Source of the DNA: an uncultured Holophagaceae bacterium
Lineage (GTDB): Bacteria; Acidobacteriota; Holophagae; Holophagales; Holophagaceae
DNA: 64,000 nucleotides
Direction: 5' to 3'
NCBI GenBank assembly: GCA_903884655.1
Contig: CAISFO010000060.1
Coordinates: forward strand, 186,001-250,000
Shown here: positions 1 through 8,675 of the stretch, one piece after another
Numbering within the stretch: position 1 is the stretch's first letter
How the letters are laid out: every line of letters starts with the position of its first letter
Program-made: the position numbers and the translations under genes
The notes under the pieces: generated by a model
Database searches by the model: none
What the model was told of the DNA's origin: nothing
What the model saw: only the letters and a program-made list of their open reading frames with translations

Positions 1-2012
1 GCTTCTCGAAGCAGTCTTGTGTTCTCGCTATCTCCAGGTTTGGCAAGAAGTCCCAGTTCTCTCGCTTGCGCTCCAAAACACTTCTGAATGAGGCGAGCAT
101 AATTCGGCCTGTATTGTTCAGGCATTAGGGTCTTCGCCTTCCAAGCAATTCCGGCTGCGGCTGCGACAATCTTCGGGTTCGGGTCACTGGCGTAGCGCGG
201 GATCAGGGCCAGTGCTTCCGCGACTTGTAATTCACCGGCCTTGGTAGCTAGTAATACATCGCCCAATAAACCAAGCCGTTCTGGAATCGAAAGATCCTTC
301 TCGTGTTGTAGTAAGCGGGTGAAGAGATCTCCTTGGTAATGCGTGTGGAAATATCCATTAGTTTTTTGGTTAAGGAGCAGGTAGTCCAAGTCCTTGCTGG
401 CGATAGGGAGTTTGACGACCTTGCTGGCTGAGTCCATCAAGATCCGCTTCTCGAAGAGCTTCCTATGTGTCGAATAGCGAAGCGTGATGGGGATTTGCCA
501 CACCTGAGGGGCAGGAATTTTGGAGCCAAATGGCAGGTAGCGCCGCTGAGAGAGGTGCAGGCTTGCACCCCCCTTATCCGACTTCAGCTCAACATTGATG
601 GAGGGAACCCCGGCCTGATCTAGGAATGTGTTGAAGGCTCCTGGGATTCTTTCATCGCCCTTCGTTGCAAGCGATGCAATGAAATCCTTTGTCGTGGCAT
701 TGCCATGCGCGAATTTCCTTAAATACTGCCTCACGCCACTACGAAAGGCTGCCTCACCCAGGTAGGACTCGAACATGGTAAGGACGGCAGCACCTTTGTT
801 ATAGGTGATACCGTCAAAGGCATTTTCAATATCATCCTTCGTCTCAATAGATTGGCGAATCATTCGGGCCGAAAGAAGGGAGTCTGTGTTGATTGTACTT
901 CTCAGGTATTCGACGCGAGAAACTTCCCCATCCCATTCCGGCTTCAATTCGTTCATCATCTTGTCGCCCATCCAAGATGCAAACCCCTCGTTGAGCCAGG
1001 TTTCATTCCACCACGACATGGTTACCAAGTCTCCGAACCACATGTGAGCCATCTCGTGGGCTGCAAAGCCGACACAACCACGCTTGAAGTCAATCGAGAG
1101 ATCTTTGGGATTTGCCAGCAGGAACCTGCTGCTATAGGTGATAAGCCCTGCGTTCTCCATCGCACCAAAGGCAGCGGTGAACGGGATCGCCAGGTGGTCC
1201 AGCTTTTCATAGGGGTAGGGGACTCCGAAATAGTTCTCCAGTCGGGTGAATAGCTGCGGAATGACTTCGACCGCGTAGGCAGCATCCGCCTTGTGACCAT
1301 TGGGAACAACAATTCGGATTGGTGTCTTCTTTTTTCCAGCCGTTCCTGCGTCAATGACTTCAAAAGGCCCCACTCCGAATGCAATCAGATAGCTTGGAAG
1401 TGGCTTGGTGGTAGTGAATTGAACCGCTTTCAAACCATCCTTTTCGATCGACTCATGAGCGACTGGATTATTTGAAAATGCCGAGGCATCTTTGGGAACA
1501 TGGAGTGTCACTTGCCAGGGCGTTTTATGTCCTGGCTCATCAAAACATGGAAGTGCCTTACGGGCATGTATGGCTTCAAACTGGGTGTAGGCATACCAAT
1601 TCCCGCCGTCCTGCTGGGTGAAGATACCGCTCGTGTTCTTTCGAGACATGGATCCTGTGTAACGAATATGAATACGGCCTCGGCCGGGCTTGATCGTACG
1701 GTCTAGTGTGAGGCTCAGGAAATCCTCCCCTACCTGGGAGGGCTTGGCTTGGATGGCCTTGTTGCCCTTTGGCGTAAAGGTCACCTCTTTAATCGTCAGT
1801 CCCGTTGAATTCAGCCACAGGGTCGTAGTCGGTTGCTTTACCTGGGTATCAATATCCACAGTCCCATCGAAGGTCTCTTTCTCCGGCAGGATAGTAAGGT
1901 CCAATGCGTAGTTGATCGGAACTACTGAAGTGGGGAGCTTCAGTTTGGGCGGGACGCTATCTGCTGCAAGAACCGGCAGAGCTATGGCAAGGATTACGGC
2001 GAATCGACGCAT
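1..2012 (-). CDS. M1 family metallo-aminopeptidase (aminopeptidase N-like), C-terminus beyond the window
   Basis: The reading frame is open from an ATG at 2012 to the left window edge (670 codons), so the 3' end is missing. A short hydrophobic N-terminus ending near VLAADS looks like a signal peptide, suggesting export. The exopeptidase motif GAMEN is at residues 283-287. The gluzincin zinc site HEMAH is at 319-323, and the third ligand is E342 in NEGF, giving the HExxH-x18-E spacing of the M1 family. The family removes N-terminal amino acids from peptides. A GGAG-type ribosome site precedes the ATG. Two M16 peptidase genes lie directly upstream on the same strand, so the three may supply periplasmic peptide degradation. 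Confidence 0.93.
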   Translation of the reverse strand, partial: MRRFAVILAIALPVLAADSVPPKLKLPTSVVPINYALDLTILPEKETFDGTVDIDTQVKQPTTTLWLNSTGLTIKEVTFTPKGNKAIQAKPSQVGEDFLSLTLDRTIKPGRGRIHIRYTGSMSRKNTSGIFTQQDGGNWYAYTQFEAIHARKALPCFDEPGHKTPWQVTLHVPKDASAFSNNPVAHESIEKDGLKAVQFTTTKPLPSYLIAFGVGPFEVIDAGTAGKKKTPIRIVVPNGHKADAAYAVEVIPQLFTRLENYFGVPYPYEKLDHLAIPFTAAFGAMENAGLITYSSRFLLANPKDLSIDFKRGCVGFAAHEMAHMWFGDLVTMSWWNETWLNEGFASWMGDKMMNELKPEWDGEVSRVEYLRSTINTDSLLSARMIRQSIETKDDIENAFDGITYNKGAAVLTMFESYLGEAAFRSGVRQYLRKFAHGNATTKDFIASLATKGDERIPGAFNTFLDQAGVPSINVELKSDKGGASLHLSQRRYLPFGSKIPAPQVWQIPITLRYSTHRKLFEKRILMDSASKVVKLPIASKDLDYLLLNQKTNGYFHTHYQGDLFTRLLQHEKDLSIPERLGLLGDVLLATKAGELQVAEALALIPRYASDPNPKIVAAAAGIAWKAKTLMPEQYRPNYARLIQKCFGAQARELGLLAKPGDSENTRLLRE

Positions 2013-2120
2013 CTGGTCTCCTGTTTCCTGGCGATGATGAGTCTGATTTTGCCTATAACCGACCGTTATGTCACGAGAGATCTACCTCCAGGGCTTATCC
2101 AGCCAATGAAAGGCATGCGC

Positions 2121-3536
2121 TCAGTTCTTCAGGACCTGCACCGGACCGAACTGTTCCAGCTCGGCTTTGGCTTTTGCTTCATCCCCCACCACCACGATGG
2201 TCTGGTCCTTGGCGGCGAAGTAGGTGCGACCGATTCGGCGAACTTCTTCCGCCGACACGGCGTTCACCTTGGGAATGAATTCGCTGAGGGCCTCGGGCTT
2301 CAGGCCGTTCACCCAGTAGGTGGCCAGTGTGCCCGTGAGCGCTCGCAGCATCTGGTTTTGGAAGAGGTAGGTCCCACCCATGTATCGCTTGGAACGCAAC
2401 AGCTCGTCCTCGCCTACGGTGGTGGTGCCCATGCGATCCATTTCGTAGAAGATTTCCATGAGGCTGGCGGCGGTCACCTCGGTTCGCACATCGGCTCGGA
2501 CCGAGTAGCTGCCACCGTGCTGCATGCCCGCTGCCCGAGCGCCCGGTGAGTAGGTGTAGCCCTTGTCCTCCCGGATGTTCTTGACGATCCGGCTATCGAA
2601 GGATCCCCCGAGGATGACATTGGCCAGTTGCAGAGGGATATAGTCCGCATGGGTGGCTGCCACGGCCGGGCGACCCACGCGAAGAGTGGACTGAACCGAG
2701 CCCGGGCGGGGTAGGAGCAGGAACTCATGGGTGGACGTGCGGGGGGCTTCAGGGAGCTGTGCGAGCTTGTCGCCTGTATCCTTCCAGTCTCCAAAGGCCG
2801 AGGTGATCAGATTCATGGTGCTGACTTCGTGGACATCCCCGCTGATGACCAGCAGAGCCTGGCTGGGTTGGAACCGGGCCGCGTGGATCGCACGCAGGAC
2901 CTCAGGCGTGACCGCTTTAACCGCCTCAGGTGTGATCGACACGAACCGGTAGGGATGGTTGCCGAAGAGGGCAGCGTTGAAGGCGCGATTGGCCTGGAAG
3001 GAGGGCTGGGCTTCCTGGGCCTGGAGGCCCTGAAGGGTGTTGGCCTTGGCGAGTTCGACCTCGCTGGCGGGGAAGGTTGGCCGCCGGGTCACATCGGCCA
3101 TCAGGTCGATTAGCCCGGGCAGGCCGTTGCTGAGGCAGGAACCCTGGATATAGACCGCATCCGGGTTGGCGTAGGCGCCGAGTTCTCCGCCAATGGCCTG
3201 GAGCTCCTCGGCGATTTGCTTGGAACTGCGTGTGCGGGTGCCTTCGTTGAGCAGGCCGGCCATGAAGCCGGTGAGTCCCTGCCGATCAGCGGGATCGTGG
3301 GCATTGCCGCCCCTCATTACCAAGTAGGAGGCGACCTTGGGGAAGCCGGGCCGGTTCAGGAACCAGACGGCGAGGCCATTGGGCATGGTCCGCTGGGTGA
3401 TGGCAAGCGCGGGGATGGACCGTTCAGGCCCGTAGGCTGGAAGTTCCTTGGGCAGGGGCTTCTCTTCCGCTGCGGCACTGAGCATGAGGCTGCTGGTGGC
3501 CAGCAGCAGACCGAGGGCTTGGCGAGTGATGGTCAT
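2121..3536 (-). CDS. M16 family peptidase, non-catalytic partner subunit
   Basis: A 471-residue protein with a signal peptide (hydrophobic run to about residue 22, AAAEE cleavage region). It has the two-half fold of insulinase/processing-peptidase proteins. Where catalytic M16 members carry HxxEH it reads GLTGFMAGLLNEG, with no zinc ligands. The C-terminal half keeps the R...Y element (IREDKGYTYS) that helps bind substrate in the partner chain. It begins 11 bases after the catalytic M16 gene and has a good GGAG site, so the two are almost certainly co-translated. Known M16B peptidases work as a heterodimer of a zinc subunit and an R/Y subunit, and that arrangement is inferred here. Confidence 0.92.
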   Translation of the reverse strand: MTITRQALGLLLATSSLMLSAAAEEKPLPKELPAYGPERSIPALAITQRTMPNGLAVWFLNRPGFPKVASYLVMRGGNAHDPADRQGLTGFMAGLLNEGTRTRSSKQIAEELQAIGGELGAYANPDAVYIQGSCLSNGLPGLIDLMADVTRRPTFPASEVELAKANTLQGLQAQEAQPSFQANRAFNAALFGNHPYRFVSITPEAVKAVTPEVLRAIHAARFQPSQALLVISGDVHEVSTMNLITSAFGDWKDTGDKLAQLPEAPRTSTHEFLLLPRPGSVQSTLRVGRPAVAATHADYIPLQLANVILGGSFDSRIVKNIREDKGYTYSPGARAAGMQHGGSYSVRADVRTEVTAASLMEIFYEMDRMGTTTVGEDELLRSKRYMGGTYLFQNQMLRALTGTLATYWVNGLKPEALSEFIPKVNAVSAEEVRRIGRTYFAAKDQTIVVVGDEAKAKAELEQFGPVQVLKN

Positions 3537-3546
3537 GTCCGTCTCC

Positions 3547-4905
3547 TCACTTCTTCGCCGAGGCGATGTGGTAGTCGATGACCGTCCGGTTGGGCTTGGT
3601 CAGGTAGGTAGCGGCCACCCGCTTCAGGTCTTCGGGCGTGACCCCCTCAATGAGTTTCGGGATGTCGTTGATCTGTGCCGCGCGACCCCATAGGGCCTGC
3701 ATCTTGGCCAGAGCGTCCGCACGGGACAGCGGAATTTCCAGCTCCGAGTAGTAGTCCGACAGCATCTTGGTTTTCGTTCGATCCAACTCGGCGGCGGTGA
3801 CGCCCTGGGTCGCGATGGAAGCGATGATCTCATCCAACGCAGTGAGGATCTTGTCGGCATCCGCATTGGGCTTGTAAAGGGAGAACAGGAAAAAGAGCGG
3901 CTGGCCGTCGAAGTCCCAGGGGCCTCCAAGAGCGTTGAGCCCGCCATTGGCATTCAGCAGCAGTTCCTTGCCCTTGACGAGGCCCAGGTAGACACGGGAG
4001 GCGTCGCCCCCAGCGAGGAGCTCCGCCAAGACTGCAGCGGGAGCGTGATCCTGGGTGCCCCGCGCAGGCATCTTCCAGCCCACGGCGAGGGCGGGTACCC
4101 GGGCCAGGGCATCGGTCTTCACTAGCCGGACTTCCGAGGTGTTCAGGGGTTCCTTGAGGTCGGGTAGGGCTGGTTTCGCTTTGCCGGGGATGCCGCCGAA
4201 ATACTTTTCAGCCATAGCGAACACCTCGGCCGCCTTCACATCGCCAGCGATGCCGAGCACCGCGTTGCTGGGCGTGTAGTAGGTGCTGTGGAAAGTTTGG
4301 ACATCCTTCAGGTCAGCGCGGTCCAAATCCTCGAAGGAGCCGTAGCCATCGTGGCTGTTTTCCCACTTGGAATAGGCTGCAGCCGGAAGATCCAACCAGA
4401 ACGATCCGTAGGGCTGATTCTTCACATTGACGCGGATCTCCTCTTTCACCACTTCCTGCTGGTTCTTCAGGTTTTGCGGCGAGAAATCCAGGGCCTTAAG
4501 GCGGTCCGCTTCGAGCCACAGGATGGGCTCCAGGGCAGAGGCTGGCGCCGATTCGATGTAATTGGTGAAGTCATAGCGGGTGGAACCGTTGGTCATGCCA
4601 CCACCACCCTGGATGACGCGGTCGAAAACACCTTTGCGTGCCACAGGAGTGCCTTCGAACATCATGTGTTCGAAGAGGTGGGCGAACCCGGTCCTCCCCT
4701 TAGGCTCAAGGCGCATGCCCACTCGGTAGACCATGCTGATACCCAGGGTGGGCAGCGCATGATCTTCCGACACCACCACGGTCAAGCCGTTGGAAAGGGT
4801 CTTCACCTCCACAGGCACTTGCCAGGCTGGGCGACTGGTCGAGGAAGGCGGACCGGCCACTAGGGCCGTCCCAACAAGGAACGCGGTCAAGGTCTTGATA
4901 TGCAT
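3547..4905 (-). CDS. M16 family zinc peptidase, catalytic subunit
   Basis: A 452-residue protein with an N-terminal signal peptide. It carries the inverted zinc motif HLFEH (H76, E79, H80) in the context GRTGFAHLFEHMMFEG, diagnostic of M16 pitrilysin/processing peptidases. The start is fixed by an AGGAG sequence six bases before the ATG. It is the first gene of a minus-strand pair with the zinc-less M16 subunit and probably forms a periplasmic or outer-membrane-associated oligopeptidase with it. The 186 bases upstream, to the end of the RadC-like gene, should hold the promoter, but no clear -35/-10 pair was recognised. Confidence 0.94.
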   Translation of the reverse strand: MHIKTLTAFLVGTALVAGPPSSTSRPAWQVPVEVKTLSNGLTVVVSEDHALPTLGISMVYRVGMRLEPKGRTGFAHLFEHMMFEGTPVARKGVFDRVIQGGGGMTNGSTRYDFTNYIESAPASALEPILWLEADRLKALDFSPQNLKNQQEVVKEEIRVNVKNQPYGSFWLDLPAAAYSKWENSHDGYGSFEDLDRADLKDVQTFHSTYYTPSNAVLGIAGDVKAAEVFAMAEKYFGGIPGKAKPALPDLKEPLNTSEVRLVKTDALARVPALAVGWKMPARGTQDHAPAAVLAELLAGGDASRVYLGLVKGKELLLNANGGLNALGGPWDFDGQPLFFLFSLYKPNADADKILTALDEIIASIATQGVTAAELDRTKTKMLSDYYSELEIPLSRADALAKMQALWGRAAQINDIPKLIEGVTPEDLKRVAATYLTKPNRTVIDYHIASAKK

Positions 4906-5091
4906 TCACAGCTCCTAAGAAAGAAACGGGGCAGGCTCGCCTGGAAAAAGCTTGGGGGACCTCCCAAACCATACAGGGTTTCGCGTGGGATGAGGCTCTT
5001 GATTCATACCCGTGGGTTGTCTACCGGGAAGTGCTGGTGAGCGACTGCGGCGGCAATACCTGTCCCCCGAACTGTTGAAGGTCATGAATTT

Positions 5092-5796
5092 TCATCGCGG
5101 CCATTGCTGCAAGACCGCCATGGATACGGCCTCCCCCGGGCAAACGAGCAGGACATCTTCGACGGCGAAGGCAAAGCGGAGCACGCTGCTGGCCATGCGC
5201 AACTCATCTGATAAGGACTGGTCCATGGGCGTAATGGCAATCCGATCCCCAGGGGACCATCGCCAAACGGTCGCTGCTGTGGCCCCTGCCCGAAGGATGA
5301 ACTGGATCATTTGCTTCATATCGACATGTGCTCCGCGGCCGCACATTCCAAGGGCCAGTACCCGGTCCAGGACACGACGACCATCGGGCCCCCAGCCGAC
5401 GACACCGAGGCGGTCTTCGTCCCAGCCGGCCTTGATCCCGCGGAAGACCAGTTCATTGGCGAGGTCCCGACGTGTGGCGGGATCGCTTCCCTTGTACCTG
5501 AAACACAGGAGGCGTGCGGCCAAACCAGGCAGGCTTTCGAACCGCCCGGCTTCGACAGGGGAAAGGCCCAGCCCTAGAAAGTCTGGCGTATGCATGGATA
5601 GTAGGTACCCGAGACCACCAGCTCGCGTAATGACGTCGATGGCCCGAGCCAGGCCGTTGAACTCGAACATCGGCGCGATGAGAAGGGCATCCCGCCAGGT
5701 TTCCAAATCGGTTCCAGCCGCTGCAGCCTGCAAGGTTTCGTTGCTGGCGACTTCCCCCTCTTCCCAAACCCTTTCGGCCTTCGGTTCCTGACTCAC
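5092..5796 (-). CDS. RadC/JAB-like protein lacking the JAMM metal ligands
   Basis: A 234-residue protein starting at GTG, with a GGGGGCGAG purine stretch before it. Its layout follows RadC (UPF0758): an N-terminal helix-hairpin-helix-like part (SPVEAGRFESLPGLAARLL, residues 79-97), then a JAB/MPN-like part with ELVFRG (115-120), a G..D.R segment (136-145) and an FILRAGATAATVW stretch. True RadC proteins have HxHPSGD followed by an Asp. Here the same place reads WRWSPGD (178-184), so both metal-binding His are Trp, while a downstream Asp (192) remains. A metal-dependent activity is therefore unlikely. The family assignment rests on pattern matching and is moderately secure. The gene borders the accessory island and may be its left neighbour or part of it. 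Confidence 0.6.
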   Translation of the reverse strand: MSQEPKAERVWEEGEVASNETLQAAAAGTDLETWRDALLIAPMFEFNGLARAIDVITRAGGLGYLLSMHTPDFLGLGLSPVEAGRFESLPGLAARLLCFRYKGSDPATRRDLANELVFRGIKAGWDEDRLGVVGWGPDGRRVLDRVLALGMCGRGAHVDMKQMIQFILRAGATAATVWRWSPGDRIAITPMDQSLSDELRMASSVLRFAFAVEDVLLVCPGEAVSMAVLQQWPR

Positions 5797-6080
5797 CTCG
5801 CCCCCCTATGCTCTGACGCCGACCTGGCGCACCAAAAAGCAAGGCCCCTGCTTCCCAGGGCGAAATCGTGAATGGACCGGACGCCAGGGATCCAGAGGGC
5901 CTCGGCCTCATGGATTCGGGTGAGCGGGTAAAGAGCGATTTTGAACGCCAGGACGCAGGCAGCGGGTTCAGGAACCCGCGTGGGTCGCAGCAGTGGCCAG
6001 ATCGACGACAGAGAAATGGGGCAACAAGAACCGAAGGCGCCCCGGGGAATGGGGATTCAATCGCTGAGCTGTGGCCTTGA
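5797..6080. other. Intergenic stretch at the presumed left edge of the accessory island
   Basis: This 284-base segment holds no convincing coding frame. It should contain the promoter of the RadC-like gene on the minus strand. A short hairpin (6081-6100 region, GCGCCAATCGGCGC) lies at its right border. No second copy of the tRNA-Asn end, as would mark an integrase attachment site, was found by eye. Confidence 0.3.
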
Positions 6081-6563
6081 GTGCGCCAATCGGCGCTGCC
6101 ACCTTATTTTGCCTACCAGACCATACGATCGCTAAACTCAAGCGACAGTCCAATAAGGTTTACCCGTCAATTTGCAATCCCAGGTTCCAGAGGCCTTCCC
6201 GTGGACCTTTGCTCGCTCACCGAGTCCGACATCTGCGATCAGTTCATCACTCCTGGCCTTCTCGTCGCGGACATCACCGGGGCAAGACACGGGGTATATT
6301 TCGAAGCCGGCTTCGCCCTCGGCCTCGGAATTCCTGTCATCTGGACATGCAACAAAGGCTGGCGCACCCAGCTTCAGACTGAGGTGAATCCGAACGATCT
6401 GGCGCTCCCCAGGGTGGAGGAAAAGGCCTGGTTCGATGTGGCCCACTTCGACACGCATACTTTTCAACATATTTTGTGGAAGGACGCGGAGGATCTGAAA
6501 CAGCAGTTGTCTACCCGCCTAGAGGCGCTCGGGTTATCACCGGGGTCGAAAACGAAGGCTTAG
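6081..6563 (+). pseudogene. 5'-truncated nucleoside 2-deoxyribosyltransferase-like (TIR-like fold) protein
   Basis: The C-terminal two thirds read like nucleoside deoxyribosyltransferase-like proteins: ICDQFI, then VADITGARHGVYFEAGFALGLG with the conserved E in YFEAG, then PVIWTC. Near the end is HFDTHTFQHILWKDAEDL, matching the HFDT.QYNHI.W ending of this group. The N-terminal strand that normally carries the first nucleotide-binding residues is absent. The first 45 or so codons do not resemble the family and have no ribosome site, so the gene looks decapitated. Some intact relatives act in anti-phage systems as nucleotide hydrolases. Whether this remnant is translated is unknown. Confidence 0.55.
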
Positions 6564-6846
6564 GCAACCAGAATGCGGCAGGCGAGCCAGAAGCTGAGGA
6601 ACTGGGACAAGTCTTGATCCACCATCTAAGAAGCGCATGAAGGACCCGAGTTAACTCGGCGAGCCCCGCAAACCGGACCAGCCATGTTGAACGAGGAATG
6701 AAATTCCGACTGAAAAATGGCCCGGGTTGCCTGGCTCGCTGCGGCACCTTGCCGTGTTTACCTCTACTTCTTAGACCAAGCTTGTCCATTTTGGAAACAG
6801 CGAAATGCCTGGACGTGTAGCGTGGCGACGCCAGGCTAATAGATGT
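6564..6846 (+). other. Non-coding stretch upstream of the mobilization genes, possible oriT region
   Basis: There is no supported gene in these 283 bases. Their position directly upstream of a MobC-like gene and relaxase is where an origin of transfer usually lies. An 11-base palindrome TGGCGACGCCA sits at 6823-6833, and the surrounding bases are less GC-rich than the chromosome around. The oriT assignment is positional inference only, since no known nic motif was recognised. Confidence 0.25.
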
Positions 6847-7185
6847 ATGCCACGTCGACGTGATCCTCACTCAGCCCGCTCGTTTTCGGTGAAAACCTCG
6901 CTGACTGCGAGTGAAATAACCGAGCTCCGCCAAGAGGCTTATGACCGGGGGGGAGTCAGTGTTTCTGCACTGATATATCGGAAGCTGAAGGCCAATGGTC
7001 GCCCTCTTCCACCAGTCGAATACGGGTACCTAAGCCAGGCCTTGTCCCAGATTGGAAACAACCTCAATCAAATTGCCCGCCGCCTCCACATGGGACATTC
7101 AACCGGGGTGACCGCCGAAGAACTTCGGCCTCTTTTGGATGTCATCGGGTTGCTTCGCATCACCCTTCTCGGGGGTGGCAAATGA
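6847..7185 (+). CDS. MobC-like relaxosome accessory protein
   Basis: About 112 residues from the ATG at 6847; an upstream in-frame ATG at 6805 is possible but the added residues look non-coding. It contains the MobC pattern: a ribbon-helix-helix-like N-terminus (VKTSLTASEITELRQEAYDRG, then VSALIYRKL), followed by YLSQALSQIGNNLNQIARRLH, where GNNLNQIAR is the family signature. MobC proteins bind oriT and help the relaxase open the DNA. The stop codon overlaps the relaxase start (ATGA at 7182-7185), so the two genes are translationally coupled. Confidence 0.78.
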   Translation: MPRRRDPHSARSFSVKTSLTASEITELRQEAYDRGGVSVSALIYRKLKANGRPLPPVEYGYLSQALSQIGNNLNQIARRLHMGHSTGVTAEELRPLLDVIGLLRITLLGGGK

Positions 7186-8675
7186 TCATCAAGAAATCCT
7201 TAGTGAGATCATCCGACGCGCAAAAGCTTGCTGGTTATCTGTATGGGCCAGGCAGAAAGTTATCTCGCCATCCTGATCGTGCCAAGTACATCGGAGGCAC
7301 GCTGCTTGGCCGGAATGCACGCAGTCTCGGAACCGAGCTGAGGCTCCTTTGTGCCCTCAAGCCACAGGTTGATCGAGGAATCATCCATTACAGCTTTTCA
7401 CTCCACCCATATGACCGATTGGTAACTGAGGCAGAAATGCTAGGGGTGGCCGCGGCTTGGGCCGACCGGCTTCAGGTTGAAGATTTCTGCTTGATCCAGC
7501 ATTTCGACAGCATGCCGCGCCAAGAATGGCATATGGTGTGCAGCCGAATATCGAGCCTTGGGGAACTTTCCAGAGGTGGGCAGCAGCTCCGTGATTACGC
7601 CCGACAATGCGTATTCGCTAGGTCAATCGAGCGCCAGCTCGACCTGATCGAGGTCCCCTCCCCTCCACGACCGGATCGTCCCCACGGACGAGCAAGCATT
7701 GATCGAAAAGTCGATAGGCTTGATCTGGAGGCACGGGCCCGCGGAAAGCCACTGATCCGAGACAGGATCCGATCCCGGCTGGATTCAGTCGAGTCACTAG
7801 GTCTTCATGGCGGTGCACTACGCCAGGCGCTCTTGGATGCGGACCTGGATTGTGATGTTCGATTTGCGAAAGGAAGGGTCAAGGGAATCACCTGGATCGA
7901 CAAATCCATCCCTGGAAGCCCTCAACGCTGGAAGAGCTCGGATCTTGGAAGTCGAAAGTATTCCGCCCAGGAGTGGCTGAAACGGAACCACCTTTTCGAT
8001 CCTCAGGAGGATACAAATGAACAACAATATCGAGCCCGTATACTTCTCGGCCTCGAAGACGATCCCCGATTGGATGTGCTCGATCGAAAGGATCCTCTCA
8101 CGCAGGCCAGCTCCGAGCATGCACGGTCCAGGGAGGCCGGCCGGGTGGCAGGACACGTGGGAGGCAATGAGGGTTCTTTTGCGGACACATGTGGACCAAG
8201 CAAGCCAAGTAGCTCAGGAGATCGAGTTCACTCTGGGGACTTGGCCACAAAAATTGGTGGAGGACGTCCGACGGATCACCATGGAGCCCAGTCTGTATTC
8301 AATGGACCCCACGCAGACCAACCTGTGGGGGTCCAAGGTACCGTCCATGTACGCAGTGCCGACCGGCAGGGGAATGATCTTCCTGGTGACAGCGGGGGGC
8401 CTCACCCCGGCGCATATCCGCCAAGGGACGCTGATGGTGCATCCCTGGAGTCGGCCCGATCTGCCCGGCTGGACGACAATCAAGGGCGAGGTCGAACTGG
8501 TAGACAGCCAGGCTGCCAGGCCGTGGACTTGGGCAGCATGGAAGCTGAAATGCCTTATGACATTGATACCCAGCCCCGAGACGGAACCGCCGGAACTGAC
8601 GATCCCGGATTACCTTGCACTACAAGCAGCCGGCCTGATCAGGATCTAGAACCATCACCAAGTCGTAGGCGGTGA
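7182..8675 (+). CDS. MobA/VirD2-type relaxase (mobilization nuclease)
   Basis: A 497-residue protein whose first ~290 residues match the relaxase domain. LAGYLYG holds the candidate catalytic Tyr. HYSFSLHPYDRLVTEAEM and then IQHFDSMPRQEWHMVCSRIS supply the His residues of the metal site (H-F-D ... W-H-M-V...R). Relaxases nick oriT and stay bound to the transferred strand. After about residue 280 the chain becomes rich in Gly, Ser, Asp, Arg and His and looks disordered. In this same stretch another frame (8017-8649) is open with a strong ribosome site. The ORF ends convergently inside the tail of a truncated hsdM. No coupling protein, integrase or type IV secretion gene is nearby, so the element would need a helper. 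Confidence 0.8.
   Translation: MIIKKSLVRSSDAQKLAGYLYGPGRKLSRHPDRAKYIGGTLLGRNARSLGTELRLLCALKPQVDRGIIHYSFSLHPYDRLVTEAEMLGVAAAWADRLQVEDFCLIQHFDSMPRQEWHMVCSRISSLGELSRGGQQLRDYARQCVFARSIERQLDLIEVPSPPRPDRPHGRASIDRKVDRLDLEARARGKPLIRDRIRSRLDSVESLGLHGGALRQALLDADLDCDVRFAKGRVKGITWIDKSIPGSPQRWKSSDLGSRKYSAQEWLKRNHLFDPQEDTNEQQYRARILLGLEDDPRLDVLDRKDPLTQASSEHARSREAGRVAGHVGGNEGSFADTCGPSKPSSSGDRVHSGDLATKIGGGRPTDHHGAQSVFNGPHADQPVGVQGTVHVRSADRQGNDLPGDSGGPHPGAYPPRDADGASLESARSARLDDNQGRGRTGRQPGCQAVDLGSMEAEMPYDIDTQPRDGTAGTDDPGLPCTTSSRPDQDLEPSPSRRR
8017..8649 (+). CDS. Candidate overlapping gene nested in the relaxase C-terminal region; function unknown
   Basis: This 210-codon frame lies entirely inside the relaxase gene, in a different phase. 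It is preceded by a perfect AGGAGG six bases before its ATG. Its translation has ordinary hydrophobic patterning (IEFTLGTWPQKLVEDVRRI, RGMIFLVTAGGLTP), unlike the low-complexity relaxase tail read in the other frame. No family was recognised. Either both frames are used, as in some mobilization operons, or the relaxase truly ends earlier and this is the real downstream gene. The strength of the ribosome site favours translation. Confidence 0.45.
   Translation: MNNNIEPVYFSASKTIPDWMCSIERILSRRPAPSMHGPGRPAGWQDTWEAMRVLLRTHVDQASQVAQEIEFTLGTWPQKLVEDVRRITMEPSLYSMDPTQTNLWGSKVPSMYAVPTGRGMIFLVTAGGLTPAHIRQGTLMVHPWSRPDLPGWTTIKGEVELVDSQAARPWTWAAWKLKCLMTLIPSPETEPPELTIPDYLALQAAGLIRI

Noticed and set aside
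6024..6034. Short direct repeat CAAGAACCG shared with 8721-8729 as possible element-end target repeats
   Set aside because: Nine bases is within chance for a 64-kb window and the flanks do not match.
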